Below are positions 7,596 to 18,145 of a DNA stretch of 37,701 bases, one piece after another. The DNA lies in contig CAZFLD010000041.1 in assembly GCA_964519835.1 (NCBI GenBank), positions 1 through 37,701 of the forward strand, given 5' to 3'. The notes below the pieces were generated by a model, which saw only the letters and a list, made by a program, of their open reading frames with translations, was not told the origin of the DNA and made no database searches. The stretch is from CAZFLD01 sp964519835 (lineage in GTDB: Bacteria; Spirochaetota; Spirochaetia; DSM-27196; CAZFLD01). How positions within the stretch are numbered: the stretch's first letter is position 1; every line of letters begins with the position of its first letter. The translations under genes were made by a program, and so were the position numbers.

Positions 7596-9209
7596 ATGGC
7601 AATCAGGAAAGTGATAGCGGTTCTGGTGCTGATGGCAGCCGCAGTCGCAGTGGTTTCTGCGGGTGGTAGCGAGGAGTCGAGTACCGACGGCACCGGTGAG
7701 ACCGCCGTAAACCCCACAGGGTTTCCAATTACCGATGACCTGGTGACGTTGAGGGTTGTGACACAGTTGCACAGGAATAACGGCGATGTCCCCTCGATGG
7801 ACCTGGTGCAGGAGTTTGAAGACAAGACCAACGTAAGGATTGAGGGCGACTTTATCCCCGGCGACCAGTATCAGGAGCGTAAGAACCTAATGCTGGCGAG
7901 TGGCGATCTCCCCGATATGTTTTTGGTTGGCCTCAGCGATCAGGACATTATTACCTATGGTGCGCAGGGTTACTTCGTAGACCTCAATGATCTCGTGGAC
8001 ACTTGGGCTCCGAACATACAGTCGCTGTTTGATGCGCGACCCAACTACTACGCGTCATCGCTAACGCCGGACGGAGAGCTCTTTGGACTGCCCCGGATTA
8101 ACGAGTTTATTGACCGAGAGAATGCAGACCAGAGCTTTATCAACACGACGTGGCTTGACCAGCTCGGGTTGGCGATGCCGACAACAATCCAGGAGTTCTA
8201 CCAGGTCCTGGTGGCGTTTCGGGACAACGACATGAACGGCGATGGTGATCCGAACGACGAGATTCCGTTCAGCTTTGTCTATCCGACGCCTGCCAAACAC
8301 TTCTCAATCTATTCGATGTTCGGTTCGTTTGGTGTTCTTGATCATTCGTCGCATCACCTGATGATCCAAGATGGTGACGTACTGTTCGCGCCGATGCAGC
8401 CGGGATATCGGGAGGCGCTTGAGTTCTTCAATCGGCTCTATGCGGAGGGGTTGATAGACGCAGAGGCATTTACTCAGAACCGGCAGCAATATATTGCGAA
8501 GGGCAACGCCGAGGAAGCCTTGTACGGTGTCATGATGTCATGGTACCCGGCAAACGCAACGACAATTGAGCGAGCTGCGAATGACTACGAAGTGATGCCT
8601 CCGCTCGAGGGTCCGAACGGCCACCGAATGTGGAACCGTTGGCCTAGCACGCTCTTCCAGAAGATTAACACGACAATTACTACGGCAAACGAGTATCCGG
8701 AAGCGAGCATGAGATGGCTCGATGCCCTATACGAGACCGAAACTTCGATAGAAATGGGATACGGGAAGTTTGGCGTTGTCATCCAACGTAATCCGGACGG
8801 CACCTACGAGACGTTGGATCCGCCTCCGGGAATGAGCTCCAACGAGTTCCGAATGACCAACGCCCCGGGCTTCGCCTTCCCGTGGGCGATCCTCGCAGAA
8901 ACATCTGCAAAGATTCAGCTCTCTGCTGAGCAGACGCGGAAAACTGAGGACCGTCTGCAGTTCGCACCGTATTTCCCCGAGGAGGTCTATCCGAATCTAA
9001 CCTTTACTCTCGAGGAAACCGAACGGCTCGCCATCCTACGGACGGATATCCACAGCTATGTTGAGCAGATGACGGCGAGGTTTGTCGTTGGAGAGGATTC
9101 GATCGATGAACAGTGGGACGCCTACCTCGACCAACTAGAGGCGATGGGATTGGAAGAGATGATGACAATCTACATCGAGGCGTACGATCGGTATCTGGCC
9201 AGCAGATAG
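7596..9209 (+). CDS. Extracellular solute-binding protein of sugar ABC transporter (LplA type)
   Basis: The protein is 537 residues. It starts at 7596 after AAGGAGG (7583-7589), and the signal peptide runs MAIRKVIAVLVLMAAAVAVV, then SAGGSEES. There is no lipobox Cys; an SA|GGSEE junction of this kind is common in spirochaete binding proteins. The mature part has family 1 features: the TNVRIEGDFIPGDQYQERKN region, the LASGDLPDM motif that resembles LLASGDLPDI in LplA-like proteins, and a DMNGDGDPNDEIPF calcium-like loop near residue 215 that is common in this family. It would capture an oligosaccharide for the two permeases encoded on the other strand. An open frame continues upstream to 7152 but that part overlaps the permease gene and is not used. 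Confidence 0.92.
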   Translation: MAIRKVIAVLVLMAAAVAVVSAGGSEESSTDGTGETAVNPTGFPITDDLVTLRVVTQLHRNNGDVPSMDLVQEFEDKTNVRIEGDFIPGDQYQERKNLMLASGDLPDMFLVGLSDQDIITYGAQGYFVDLNDLVDTWAPNIQSLFDARPNYYASSLTPDGELFGLPRINEFIDRENADQSFINTTWLDQLGLAMPTTIQEFYQVLVAFRDNDMNGDGDPNDEIPFSFVYPTPAKHFSIYSMFGSFGVLDHSSHHLMIQDGDVLFAPMQPGYREALEFFNRLYAEGLIDAEAFTQNRQQYIAKGNAEEALYGVMMSWYPANATTIERAANDYEVMPPLEGPNGHRMWNRWPSTLFQKINTTITTANEYPEASMRWLDALYETETSIEMGYGKFGVVIQRNPDGTYETLDPPPGMSSNEFRMTNAPGFAFPWAILAETSAKIQLSAEQTRKTEDRLQFAPYFPEEVYPNLTFTLEETERLAILRTDIHSYVEQMTARFVVGEDSIDEQWDAYLDQLEAMGLEEMMTIYIEAYDRYLASR

Positions 9210-9221
9210 AGTTTTGGCGCC

Positions 9222-10514
9222 TCAAGCCGACGGCTCGCCATCGCGGGTCGTCGGTGATTGCTTAGGGAACGGGTCGTCGTGTGCCACGATCCACTCGGCA
9301 AGTATGTTGTTCAGAGAGCGAATCACTTCGCTCCGGTCGGGACGCCCGGCAAGGTTTGATAGCTCGCCTGGGTCCGTGTGAAGATCATATAGCTCGAGTT
9401 CACCGCCGGCATAGCGGTTTAGCTTCCAGCGCTGGGTGCGCAGCATACGGATCGGATTTACCCAGCGCTGCTTGCCGTAGTACTGACCTACGACGAAGTC
9501 GCGAACTGAGGAGCGATTGTCCACCACGTACGGCAGCAGCGAATTGCCATGGGTCGCCGGCAAGTCGGCCCCGGCAATGTCGATTAGCGTAGCGAACAGG
9601 TCGGTGTTGGTCACCAAATGATCGATTGGCCGGTGCGCCGGACCGCCGAGCATCGCCGGAAGACGTATCATCAACGGCACCCGCGTGACCTGCTCGTACA
9701 TAAACGGACCCTTGTAGATGAGTCCATGTGCACCGTCCATGTCACCATGATCGCTTGTTACGACTAGGACAGTCCGGTTGAGAAGTGAGAGGCGTCTCAT
9801 CGTGGCCACGAGCTCTCCAACGTGAGCGTCGTAGCGCTGAGTCATTTCCCGGTACAAGGCACGGTAGGCGCGCCATTCTTCAGGGCCCGCGGCGGCCATT
9901 ACGCGGCCCTGATCGCGGACCATAAACTCCCTCTGGATTGCAGGTTTGCTGGAGAGGTTGTCATGATCCGGATGCAGCCGTGTTGTCGCGGAAGAAACGC
10001 GCAAGCCCTGTGAAAAACGGTAAATGTCGTGCGGGTTGTTGTAGGAGAGGAACAATGCAAACGGTGGGCCGCCCGTCTCGGACCCGCGGGCGCGCAGAAA
10101 GTCAATAGCGTGACGGGATACGGTATCGTCATCGGTTGTCTCGGGTCCGGTGACGCCAAAGTCTTCGTCCCAACCGGCGGTCGCGATAGGCTCATTGCCC
10201 AAATGCCATTTGCCGAAATAGGCCGTCCGGTATCCTGCAGCCTGCAGAGGTTTCGCAATCGTGGCCATTTGCAGTGCCTCGCCGCCGGCCGCACCTACGT
10301 TCCCTTGCACCATCGTGGTGTGAGGGTAGAAGCCGGTCAGCATCGATGACCGGCTCGGTGAACATTGCGGGCAGGTGCAGTATGCGTGCGTAAAGACAGT
10401 GCTCTGATCGTATAATGAATCCAACGCTGGAGTCTTGAACGAGGGATCCAGATGACCCAGGGCTTGCCAATGCTGTTGGTCTGAGAAAACGAAGACGATG
10501 TTTGGTCTATGCAT
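9222..10514 (-). CDS. Sulfatase (formylglycine-dependent, alkaline phosphatase superfamily)
   Basis: The protein is 430 residues and hydrolyses sulfate esters. Visible signatures are the N-terminal metal site (NIVFVFSDQQHW, Asp12), the CxPxR activation motif CSPSR at 51-55 whose Cys51 must be converted to formylglycine, GKWHLG near residue 110, and TSDHGDMDGAHGL with the second metal pair. The Cys form of the motif could be matured by an anaerobic radical-SAM enzyme or an oxygen-dependent one; neither is in this window. No signal peptide is present, so it should act in the cytoplasm on an imported sulfated sugar. AAGGAAC nine bases before the ATG supports the start. It is divergent from an agarase-like gene and convergent with the binding-protein gene, with only 12 bases between stops. 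Confidence 0.93.
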   Translation of the reverse strand: MHRPNIVFVFSDQQHWQALGHLDPSFKTPALDSLYDQSTVFTHAYCTCPQCSPSRSSMLTGFYPHTTMVQGNVGAAGGEALQMATIAKPLQAAGYRTAYFGKWHLGNEPIATAGWDEDFGVTGPETTDDDTVSRHAIDFLRARGSETGGPPFALFLSYNNPHDIYRFSQGLRVSSATTRLHPDHDNLSSKPAIQREFMVRDQGRVMAAAGPEEWRAYRALYREMTQRYDAHVGELVATMRRLSLLNRTVLVVTSDHGDMDGAHGLIYKGPFMYEQVTRVPLMIRLPAMLGGPAHRPIDHLVTNTDLFATLIDIAGADLPATHGNSLLPYVVDNRSSVRDFVVGQYYGKQRWVNPIRMLRTQRWKLNRYAGGELELYDLHTDPGELSNLAGRPDRSEVIRSLNNILAEWIVAHDDPFPKQSPTTRDGEPSA

Positions 10515-10530
10515 TTGGGTTCCTTATAGA
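10502..10530 (+). promoter_or_regulatory. Candidate promoter for the agarase-like gene
   Basis: TTGGTC (10502-10507) and TATAGA (10525-10530) are 17 bases apart, leaving about 22 bases to the gene's ATG including its AGGAGGG site. It overlaps the first codons of the divergent sulfatase gene, because only 44 bases separate the two start codons. Both hexamers are imperfect. Confidence 0.4.
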
Positions 10531-10558
10531 ACGTAGTGTAGTAGATACAGGAGGGTTT

Positions 10559-11827
10559 ATGGGCTACTTTCACCTTAAGCAGATTAATAGCAAGTGGTGG
10601 GTCGCCACACCGGATGGACGACCGATTCACATGCGCGGCGTAAACCACTACGGAGATGGATCCCACCTGCCACTATCGGCCGGCGACGATGATAGGAGTC
10701 GCGCCGCATGGCGAGCATCACTCCGGGATCGTTTTTCCGAGTGGGGCTTCAACTACCTTCCACCGTCCATTGGACCGTCGGAGACCGACACCGAGCCCAT
10801 TCCGCCTACTCGAGGTACCGTTGGGAGACCCAAGTGGCACGGGAACAGTTTTAGGACTCCCGAATGGACCGCCGAGCAGTTCTCCGATCTGGGCATGCCG
10901 TTTACGGCCCTCTTAGCGTTCCCGACCCAGCACATGTCGAGGAACCTCCCGGATGTCTTCTCAAAGGAATTCCGAGCCGGGCTCGACAAACGTTGCCGAG
11001 AGTTCTGCGCACCGCTGCGCGACAATCCCAACCTCATTGGATACCACTTTTGTCACAATCCGTCGTGGCACCCCCATGCCAACACCTTTTTGACTTGGGT
11101 CCACGCAATCGTTGACGATGGGAATGAGGCAAAAAACGAGTGGGCGAAACTCATGCAGCGGATCTACGGTACGGTGGAACGGTGGCGAGAGACCTACTCG
11201 ATTCCGATCGAGTCGTTTGACGAGGTCAATGACCTCCCGTTCCCAATGAATGGCAACGTTTCCGCGACCAACCTGCTTCGCGACAAAATCGCGTTTATGA
11301 AGCGGGTCTGCCACGAGTGGTACAAGGTCTACTCGGAAACAATCCGGAAGTATGATCCAAATCACCTGATCTTTGGAGACCGAAACACCGTTCATCTGCA
11401 GCCGCTTTCCGACTGGGCCATTCATATCATGGCGCCCTACATCGATGTCCTGTCGATCAATGTCATGGGCCCGCAACGGGTGGCGTTGAGAGAAATGGAA
11501 ATAGTTACGGCGAATTGGGACGGCCCGATTCATCTCGCCGACACGGGTGCAGGCATCTACAACGGGAGGTACCCGAAGTCAACGTTTATGTGCAAAGACA
11601 TCGATGAGTTCGAGGATGTCTACAGCGGAATCGTGCGGCTTGGCATAGAACATCCTCAGGTCATCGGGTTCGGATGGTGCGGCTATTTTGAGACTAAGTC
11701 ATCACGAAGCGGTCTGGTCGACGCGATCACCAATACTCCCGACGAGCCTAAGATCGAGGTCGTAACAAAGTGGAACAAATGGGCTGAATCAAAAGTATCG
11801 GTTGTGGGTCGGGAGGAGGGCGCCTAG
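10559..11827 (+). CDS. Agarase-like TIM-barrel glycoside hydrolase
   Basis: The protein is 422 residues and starts at 10559 after AGGAGGG (10549-10555). It opens with WWVATPDGRPIHMRGVNHYG, the early-strand pattern of clan GH-A and agarase-like (GH86-related) proteins. Further in are DNPNLIGYHFCHNPSW (near 155-170), which corresponds to the GYYFTDCPTW-like stretch of that group, and PNHLIFGDRN and YIDVLSINVMGP, strand-ends of a beta/alpha barrel. I cannot assign the catalytic acids with confidence. There is no signal peptide, so it would act on sugars after import. Beside a sulfatase and a sugar transporter, a role in breaking a sulfated algal or host glycan is reasonable. The fold is fairly sure, the substrate is not. 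Confidence 0.55.
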   Translation: MGYFHLKQINSKWWVATPDGRPIHMRGVNHYGDGSHLPLSAGDDDRSRAAWRASLRDRFSEWGFNYLPPSIGPSETDTEPIPPTRGTVGRPKWHGNSFRTPEWTAEQFSDLGMPFTALLAFPTQHMSRNLPDVFSKEFRAGLDKRCREFCAPLRDNPNLIGYHFCHNPSWHPHANTFLTWVHAIVDDGNEAKNEWAKLMQRIYGTVERWRETYSIPIESFDEVNDLPFPMNGNVSATNLLRDKIAFMKRVCHEWYKVYSETIRKYDPNHLIFGDRNTVHLQPLSDWAIHIMAPYIDVLSINVMGPQRVALREMEIVTANWDGPIHLADTGAGIYNGRYPKSTFMCKDIDEFEDVYSGIVRLGIEHPQVIGFGWCGYFETKSSRSGLVDAITNTPDEPKIEVVTKWNKWAESKVSVVGREEGA

Positions 11828-11863
11828 GCCTTGCCCGGTGCGCCATCGACAGCCGAGCAAACA

Positions 11864-11892
11864 TTGACAACCTGAGCGCCTGGGTCTTAAAT
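11864..11892 (+). promoter_or_regulatory. TTGACA promoter placed for a leaderless molybdenum hydroxylase mRNA
   Basis: A perfect -35 TTGACA (11864-11869), a 17-base spacer and a -10 TTAAAT (11887-11892, four of six consensus bases). The seventh base after the -10 is the G of a GTG codon at 11899, which starts the FAD subunit. No ribosome site lies before it. The layout matches the promoter of the fdrA-like operon. Confidence 0.65.
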
Positions 11893-11898
11893 GTTGTG

Positions 11899-12713
11899 GT
11901 GCTCTATCCATTCACCTATTCTTCGCCAGACTCCATCGAGGAGCTTCTGGGGCGACTCGCCGATGACGGCGGGAAGGCCCGGGTGTTCTCCGGTGGGACG
12001 GATCTGTTCGTGGCGATTCGCTCCGGTCTGATTCGTCCGGAGGTTGTCATCGACCTAAAACGGGTGTCTGAACTCTGCAGGCTTTCGTTTGACGATGCCG
12101 AGGGCCTTTCGATTGGCGCGTGCGTGACGGTTAATCAACTTGTCGCTGCGCGTGTTGTTGAACAGCGCTACTCGATCTTGGCTACGGCCGGCAGTGAGTT
12201 GGCCACCTTCCAACTGCGAAACCGCGCCACGGTAGTGGGAAACGTCGTGACCGCCTCGCCCTGCGGCGACATGAGCTCGCCGCTCCTCTGCCTGGGCGCC
12301 CGCGTGGAGCTTGTCTCGGCGCGCGGGACTCGGGAGATGCCGTTGCGCGAGTTTATTACCGGGGTGAAGACGACGCAAATCGCCGATGACGAAATAGTCT
12401 CCCGGATCGTGGTGCCGACTGATCACAGCGACGCCGTCGGAGGCTACAAAAAACTCAAGCGTATCAGGGGCCATGACCTTGGCGTGGTGAGTGTGGCGAT
12501 GATCATGCAAAACGGCACCCGTCGTTTTGCGATTAGCTCCGCCGCACCCACGCCGGTGTTGTTGCCGGACTTTGCGTCCGATGCGACGGTTGCAGACATT
12601 CAGGCCAAGGCCCAAGAGATGATCAGCCCAATCGACGATGTGCGCTGCACAAAGGAGTACCGGGCGTTTATGGTGGATGTGTTTGTTCGCCGCCTGGTCG
12701 AGGAGACAGCCGC

Positions 12714-12717
<4 letters not shown>
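11899..12717 (+). CDS. Molybdenum hydroxylase FAD-binding subunit (XdhB/CoxM type)
   Basis: The protein is 272 residues, the normal length for the medium FAD subunit of xanthine dehydrogenase-like enzymes. It passes electrons from the iron-sulfur subunit to NAD or another acceptor. The FAD pyrophosphate motif is seen in FSGGTDLFVAIRSG (near 34-47) and the second FAD motif in TVVGNVVTASPCGDMSSPLL (near 112-131); the C-terminal domain follows from KKLKRIRGHDLGVVS. Two in-frame GTG codons (11896, 11899) can start it. I choose the second because a TTGACA promoter would start transcription at it and no ribosome site is present. The stop overlaps the next ATG (ATGA), so the subunits are translationally coupled. 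Confidence 0.9.
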
Positions 12718-13296
<579 letters not shown>

Positions 13297-13304
<8 letters not shown>

Positions 13305-15735
13305 TACTATCCCGGCTGAAAAGCTCAAACACGTCGGCAAAAAAACCGAGCGCCTCGACTCCAAGGCGAAACTCACGGGTCAAGCCGGCTACGTCGCCGA
13401 CATGACCGTGCCGGGGATGCTCTACGCGCGGGTCAAAACCAGCCCCCACGCTCGGGCAAAGATCGTATCGATTGACACAAAAAAGGCTGCCGCTCTGACT
13501 GGCGTTCGAGCAATCGTGACCGGCGACGAGCTTGACTATCGGCTTGGACTCTACGTGCAGGACAAGGCGATCCTGGCCAGGGGCGAGGTGCGCCACTTTG
13601 GTGAGGCCGTGGCCGCCGTTGCCGCGGACACACTCGAGATCGCCCAAAAGGCCGTTGAGCTTATCGATGTTGAATACAAAGAACTCGAGGCCGTACTCCA
13701 TCCGATGCAAGCGATCGAGGAGGGGGCGCCGCTTGTGCACCCGGACCTGGGACACTATGCCTACATGGAGGCAGCATTTACCCCCAAACCCGGTACCAAC
13801 ATCGCCAATCACACCAAGCTGCGCAAGGGCGACACAAAAAAGGCCCTCGAAGACTGCGAGTGGGTTGTTGAGCGAACCTATACAAATCCGTCGGTACAGC
13901 ACGTTCCTATGGAGACCCACGTCGCCATCGTGCAGTGGGGCCATGACAATGAAGTGATGATCTGGTCTTCAGCCCAGTCGCCCTTTACCGTCAGGAATCT
14001 GTTCGCGATAGCCTTTGGGCTGCCTCACCAGAAGGTGCGCGTGGTCGTGCCCTACGTCGGCGGTGGCTTCGGCGGCAAGGCCGGCATCGGCATCGAGCCG
14101 CTCGTGGCGGTGCTCTCTAAAAAGGCCGAGGGCCGCCCGGTGAAGCTGACGGCGACGCGCGAGGAGGAGTTTAGCCTGCTACCGTGCCGCAGCCAGCTCA
14201 CGTACACCATAAAGACGGGGATTTCCGCCGACGGCAAAATCCAGGCGCAAGAGCTGACGATGTACTGGGACGCCGGCGCCTATGCCGACTATGCGGTCAA
14301 CGTTACCCGGGCGTCGGGATACTCGGCGGGGGGACCCTACGACATCCCCAACGCTACGGTAGACGCCTTCACCATCTATACCAATAAGCCCTTTGGGACC
14401 GCGTACCGCGGCTTTGGTCACGTCGAGTTCTTCTGGGGCCTCGAGCGCCACATGGACCTGGTTGCCGAGGCGATTGGAATGGAACCGCTGGAGTTCCGCC
14501 TAAAAAACGCGCTCGAGCCGGGCTCTACAACCCTCACCGGCGAGAAGATTCACACCAACACGGGCTCCATCACCAAGTGTCTTCGGGAAGCCGCCTCGGC
14601 AATTGATTACCAAGCACTTAACGACGAGGAAAAGGCTCGCGAAAAAAAGACGGGCATGAAGATCGGCAAGGCCGTGGTCGGCCTGCACAAGGCGCCGGCC
14701 ATGCCGCCGTTTACCGCCACCACGGTTATCCTCAAGATGAACGAGGATGGTTCGGTTACGGCCAATCTGGCGCTCGTAGACTACGGCCAAGGGACCTATA
14801 CATCGATCCGGCAGATCATCGCCGAGCGGCTGGGCTTTCCCCTCGATCGTGTGAAGGTCGCCTTCGAGTCCGACACCGATCGTGACCCCTACGACTGGCA
14901 AACCGTCGCGTCCAAGGGACTGCTCTTGTCCGGGAACGCGGCCATCCTGGCCGCCGAGGACCTCCTCAAAAACGCCTATGAGGTTGCGGCACAAGCGCTT
15001 CGCGCGCAGGTGCAGGACCTGTACCACGACGAGGACCGAATCTTCGTACGTCACCATCCGGACTCGGCGGTCACCTTCAAACAGCTTTCTATCGGCTACG
15101 CCTTTCCCAACGGAAACTCCATCGGTGGCCCCCTTGTGGGCGTTGGTCGGTACATCGCCCAGGGACTCACTCACCTCGACAAAGAGACGGGCCAGGGGTT
15201 GCCGGCCATCGACTGGACCTACGGCGCTCACGGAATGATTGTGGAAGTGGACAGGGAGACGGGAGAGTACAACGTCTTGAAGGTGGTCTCCGTCTTCGAC
15301 GTGGGCAAGGTGATTAATCCCGACGAGGTGCGCGGCCAATCGATCGGCGGCATGATCCAGGGTCTCGGGACGGCGACCTGCGAAGGCTATATCTATGACC
15401 AAAAGGGACACCTGCTCAATCCGTCTTTTACCGACAACAAGATCCCCACCGCCCGGGATGTTCCGCTCGAGGTAGAGGCGATCGCGGTCGAGACTCCACA
15501 AATCGATGGGCCCTACGGTGCCCGGGGTGTTGGCGAGCACTCGATGATCGGCGTGGCGGCGGCCCTTGGCAATGCCATTCAACATGCGACCGGCGCCGAG
15601 CTGACCCACATGCCTATTCGCTACGAGGACGTATGGCGGGCCATGCAAAAGAGAGAGCCGGTGGACAACTGGATCACCAAGAGCCCCTACGGCAGCTGCC
15701 GCTCGGCCCCCGAAATCCTCAAGCACGACTGCTAG
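13297..15735 (+). CDS. Molybdenum hydroxylase large Mo-cofactor subunit (xanthine dehydrogenase family)
   Basis: The protein is 812 residues. It binds the molybdopterin cofactor and hydroxylates a heterocycle or aldehyde with oxygen from water. Seen: the ALD_XDH hammerhead domain (20-130), the Mo-pocket Gln in SSAQSPF (227), GGGFGGK (255-261), TAYRGFGHVEFFWGLERHMD (368-387), DYGQGTYTSIRQI and the catalytic Glu747 in ARGVGEHSM. Relative to mammalian xanthine oxidase, the purine-contacting Arg880 is kept (Arg371) but Glu802, directly after GGGFGGK, is Ala262. This points away from plain hypoxanthine/xanthine as substrate, though the alignment is by eye. GAGGAG precedes the ATG and the gene overlaps the 2Fe-2S subunit gene. 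An upstream open frame to 13039 is rejected as shadow. Confidence 0.92.
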
Positions 15736-15740
15736 CCGGG

Positions 15741-16607
15741 ATGGCACCTACGCTGCGGCCGGCCGGGGAGCGCGCGCTGCGGACCGCCGTGCGCCGGCCC
15801 GCCGCAACGGGCGCTACCGGTGAGGCGACGCGGGGCGCTTCCGGAGCAATGGAAAAGGGCGCCACGCCGGCGGCGTCGGATCTGCCGGGGCCAGTCGGGC
15901 CGTCGCACTGTGACTGCATCGTCCTCGCGGCGGGTCTCGCGTCGCGCATGAACCAAAACAAGTTGCTGCTTCCCGTGGACGGCGTGCCGATGATCCACCG
16001 CGTTGTGCAGGCGGCCATTAGTGCCTGCCGGCGCGTGATCGTGGTGTTAGGCCACGAGGCCGAGAGGATTCGCGCCGTACTCGGCGCTGCGCCGGGGTCA
16101 ACGGACGGTTGTAGCGATGCGGGCCGCGCAGCCGGACCGGCGCCGCTTGTGTTCACAACAAACGGGAACTATCATGCCGGCATGTTTTCGTCTATCCGGG
16201 CGGGGATGCGGCTGATCGAGACGCCTTGGTTTTTTGTGCTGCCGGGCGACCTCCCGTTTGTCGAATCGTGCACGTTCCACGCGGTGACACAAGGGCCGGC
16301 AAAGCACCTCACCGTCGAGCGGCCGCCGGGCGCCGGAGCGGACGCGACCGACCCATTGCAGGCTCGCGCGGCCGACGTTCCAACCGCCGGAGCAGGGGGG
16401 CCGGTCGCCGTGGTTCCCACCTTCAAAGGCAGGCGAGGACACCCCGTGTTGCTCTCATCACGCCTCGTGCCTGAGGTTCTATCACTGCCGCCCGAAGCCG
16501 GTCCGATGCGAAACATTTTGGCCGGCCACCCAACGATCGTTGTGGAGCTTGACTCACCCGGGATCTGTCGTGATGTGGACACTCCGGAGGATTACGAGCA
16601 GCTGTAG
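15741..16607 (+). CDS. MocA-like molybdenum cofactor nucleotidyltransferase with low-complexity inserts
   Basis: The protein is 288 residues; members of the family are usually near 190-210. MocA adds CMP to molybdopterin to form the MCD cofactor used by xanthine dehydrogenase-type enzymes, so its place directly after the large subunit fits. Core motifs: VLAAGLASRMNQNK (61-74), LPGD (167-170), PTFKGRRGHPVLL (226-238) and DVDTPEDYEQL (278-288). The extra length comes from an Ala/Gly/Arg-rich N-terminus (1-55) and two inserts (near 115-135 and 193-221) rich in Gly, Ala, Pro and Asp. The start is uncertain: ATG at 15741, five bases after the previous stop, or ATG at 15849. Neither has a strong ribosome site. 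No terminator is visible downstream. Confidence 0.82.
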   Translation: MAPTLRPAGERALRTAVRRPAATGATGEATRGASGAMEKGATPAASDLPGPVGPSHCDCIVLAAGLASRMNQNKLLLPVDGVPMIHRVVQAAISACRRVIVVLGHEAERIRAVLGAAPGSTDGCSDAGRAAGPAPLVFTTNGNYHAGMFSSIRAGMRLIETPWFFVLPGDLPFVESCTFHAVTQGPAKHLTVERPPGAGADATDPLQARAADVPTAGAGGPVAVVPTFKGRRGHPVLLSSRLVPEVLSLPPEAGPMRNILAGHPTIVVELDSPGICRDVDTPEDYEQL

Positions 16608-16679
16608 GGCCGGCGTTGCTTTCGGCTCCGCGTCCAAGAATCGGATGACGCCTGTCCGCCCTCAGAGCTCATCTTCTTA

Positions 16680-17009
16680 ATGATTAATAAGCGGGCTTTT
16701 GAGCCACTTAATAAAGCAACATTAGAGGGAATCGTTTTGCCGTGGATCGGCGAGTACGGTAAGAGAGCTTTCTATCGTCAGATGGCTTAGGCAAACTCCA
16801 AATACACCGATGAGGTGCCGTCTCTGTATCCGACGATTACGACACCTACCTTGATCCTGTGGGGGCGTGAGGATAGCTGGATACCGCTGGAGCGTGGGGA
16901 AGAGCTCCATGGCATGATTCCGGGATCGGTTCTTCGTGTGATTGATGCTGCAGGCCACCTCGTCATTGAGGAGAGGCCTGTTGAGTATCAGACGCGTCAC
17001 GTGGATGGC
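16680..17009 (+). pseudogene. Alpha/beta hydrolase remnant
   Basis: In one reading frame the translation gives GIVLPWIGEYGKRAFYRQMA, an in-frame TAG, then YPTITTPTLILWGREDSWIP and LRVIDAAGHLVIEERPVE. This is the C-terminal third of an alpha/beta hydrolase with the acid residue (GRED) and the catalytic His (AGHL). The N-terminal half with the nucleophile is missing, and the end runs into unrelated sequence. It is a decayed gene, lying just after the molybdenum hydroxylase operon. Confidence 0.75.
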
Positions 17010-17089
17010 CTTTACGCCGCTCACGCGTTCGCTCGCGAGGCGGCCGGTACACTCCCAATGCGTTTGGTCCGATCGAGGGCTTGCCGTTC

Positions 17090-17560
17090 GCGTTGGCGTG
17101 AAGTCGGCTTGTCCGCGCTGTGGCCCGGCCGGGAAGCGGCCTGCGGGCCCGCGCATCCCGGGCAGGCCGATAAAACGAGGTGGAGGCAACCAAGAGCAAG
17201 TCGATGTTCAAGGGGTACCTGTGGGTGTTTGCTTCGCTGGAGAGTGTCGTCTATGTGATGGACCCAACACGCTCCACCGAGGTCATTGAATCCCGTCTGG
17301 GAACGTTTGTCGAAGGGATCCTGCTCGTTGACCGGTACTCGGCCTGACGGCGTTTCTTGGTTCCCCGCAGATCCCGATGGATAACAATGGTAGCGAGCCC
17401 ATTCTGAGGATTCCGGTGGTGGGCCGCAAGAACCACTACGGCTCGGTTACCCGTTGGAGCGCCCGGCTCACTGCGGTGATGTTCAGCGTTTTCGAGACCC
17501 TCGCGCTGTGGCAGATCAACGAGCTCAAGACGATCCGCTCGATCATCAAGGAAGACACCA
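17090..17560 (+). pseudogene. Remnant of an IS66-family transposase
   Basis: Three pieces in different frames match the IS66 transposase order: a zinc-ribbon-like CPRCG near 17115, a DDE-domain piece GYLWVFASLESVVYVMDPTR with GILLVDRYSA (17210-17345), and the C-terminal piece LRIPVVGRKNHYGSVTRWSA with MFSVFETLALWQIN (17377-17525). Stops and frameshifts separate them and large parts are deleted. No terminal inverted repeats could be defined. Confidence 0.8.
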
Positions 17561-18145
17561 CATGCATGCTGAACCGTAATCGCCCGTCCGGCGTGCGAAC
17601 AGCTCGGATTATCACCACCGGTGTACGCCCGAAGCCTATCGAACACACCGCGCGAACCGATGCCGGCGAGGTGGTCACCTCAAAGAACCTCGCCTCGATG
17701 ATACTCTCGCGAGTGAGCACCCGGTTACCCGACGGCTGCATGCAGCGCTACCGTTGTCAGGATGGAGCTTGATGAGGAGAAACGGGAACGTGGCGCGAAG
17801 ACCCCGTGTCCGATACAAAGCTATCAACGATTTATCCTTTCTCCGCGCGACTCGCTCGCCGATATCGCTTCGCCACTTCCATCGCCAGTTGTTGCCGGGT
17901 TTTTATTGGTGGCCCCATCCTTCCCGCGCCTCCAAGCCGAAGGCTCGACTAGATTTTAGTTTTGAGGCAACCATCCCTCCAAAGCTAGAAAAGTTTTGCG
18001 TCAATTCGTGCCGATGCCTCGATTCTCAAGTGGCTCGAGTCCCTCTGCGTACAGCAGCAATGTGGAGTCCCGACAGACAAACTTCCGACCCCGCAAGGAC
18101 TTCCCGGTCCAACTCCACATTACTGCACTCTCACCATTAATCGAG
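17561..18145. other. 585-bp stretch of decayed sequence, nothing recognised
   Basis: Between the IS66 remnant and the istB remnant. Open frames on both strands are short, lack ribosome sites and match no family that I can name. It is probably further mobile-element or gene debris, judging from its neighbours. Confidence 0.4.

Noticed and set aside
9196..9260. Terminator between convergent binding-protein and sulfatase genes
   Set aside because: Only 12 bases separate the stops and no stem followed by a T run is visible on either strand.
14500..15747. 415-residue open frame on the minus strand
   Set aside because: It is the complement of the conserved Mo-subunit gene with its catalytic motifs; long because of GC-rich codon bias, not coding.
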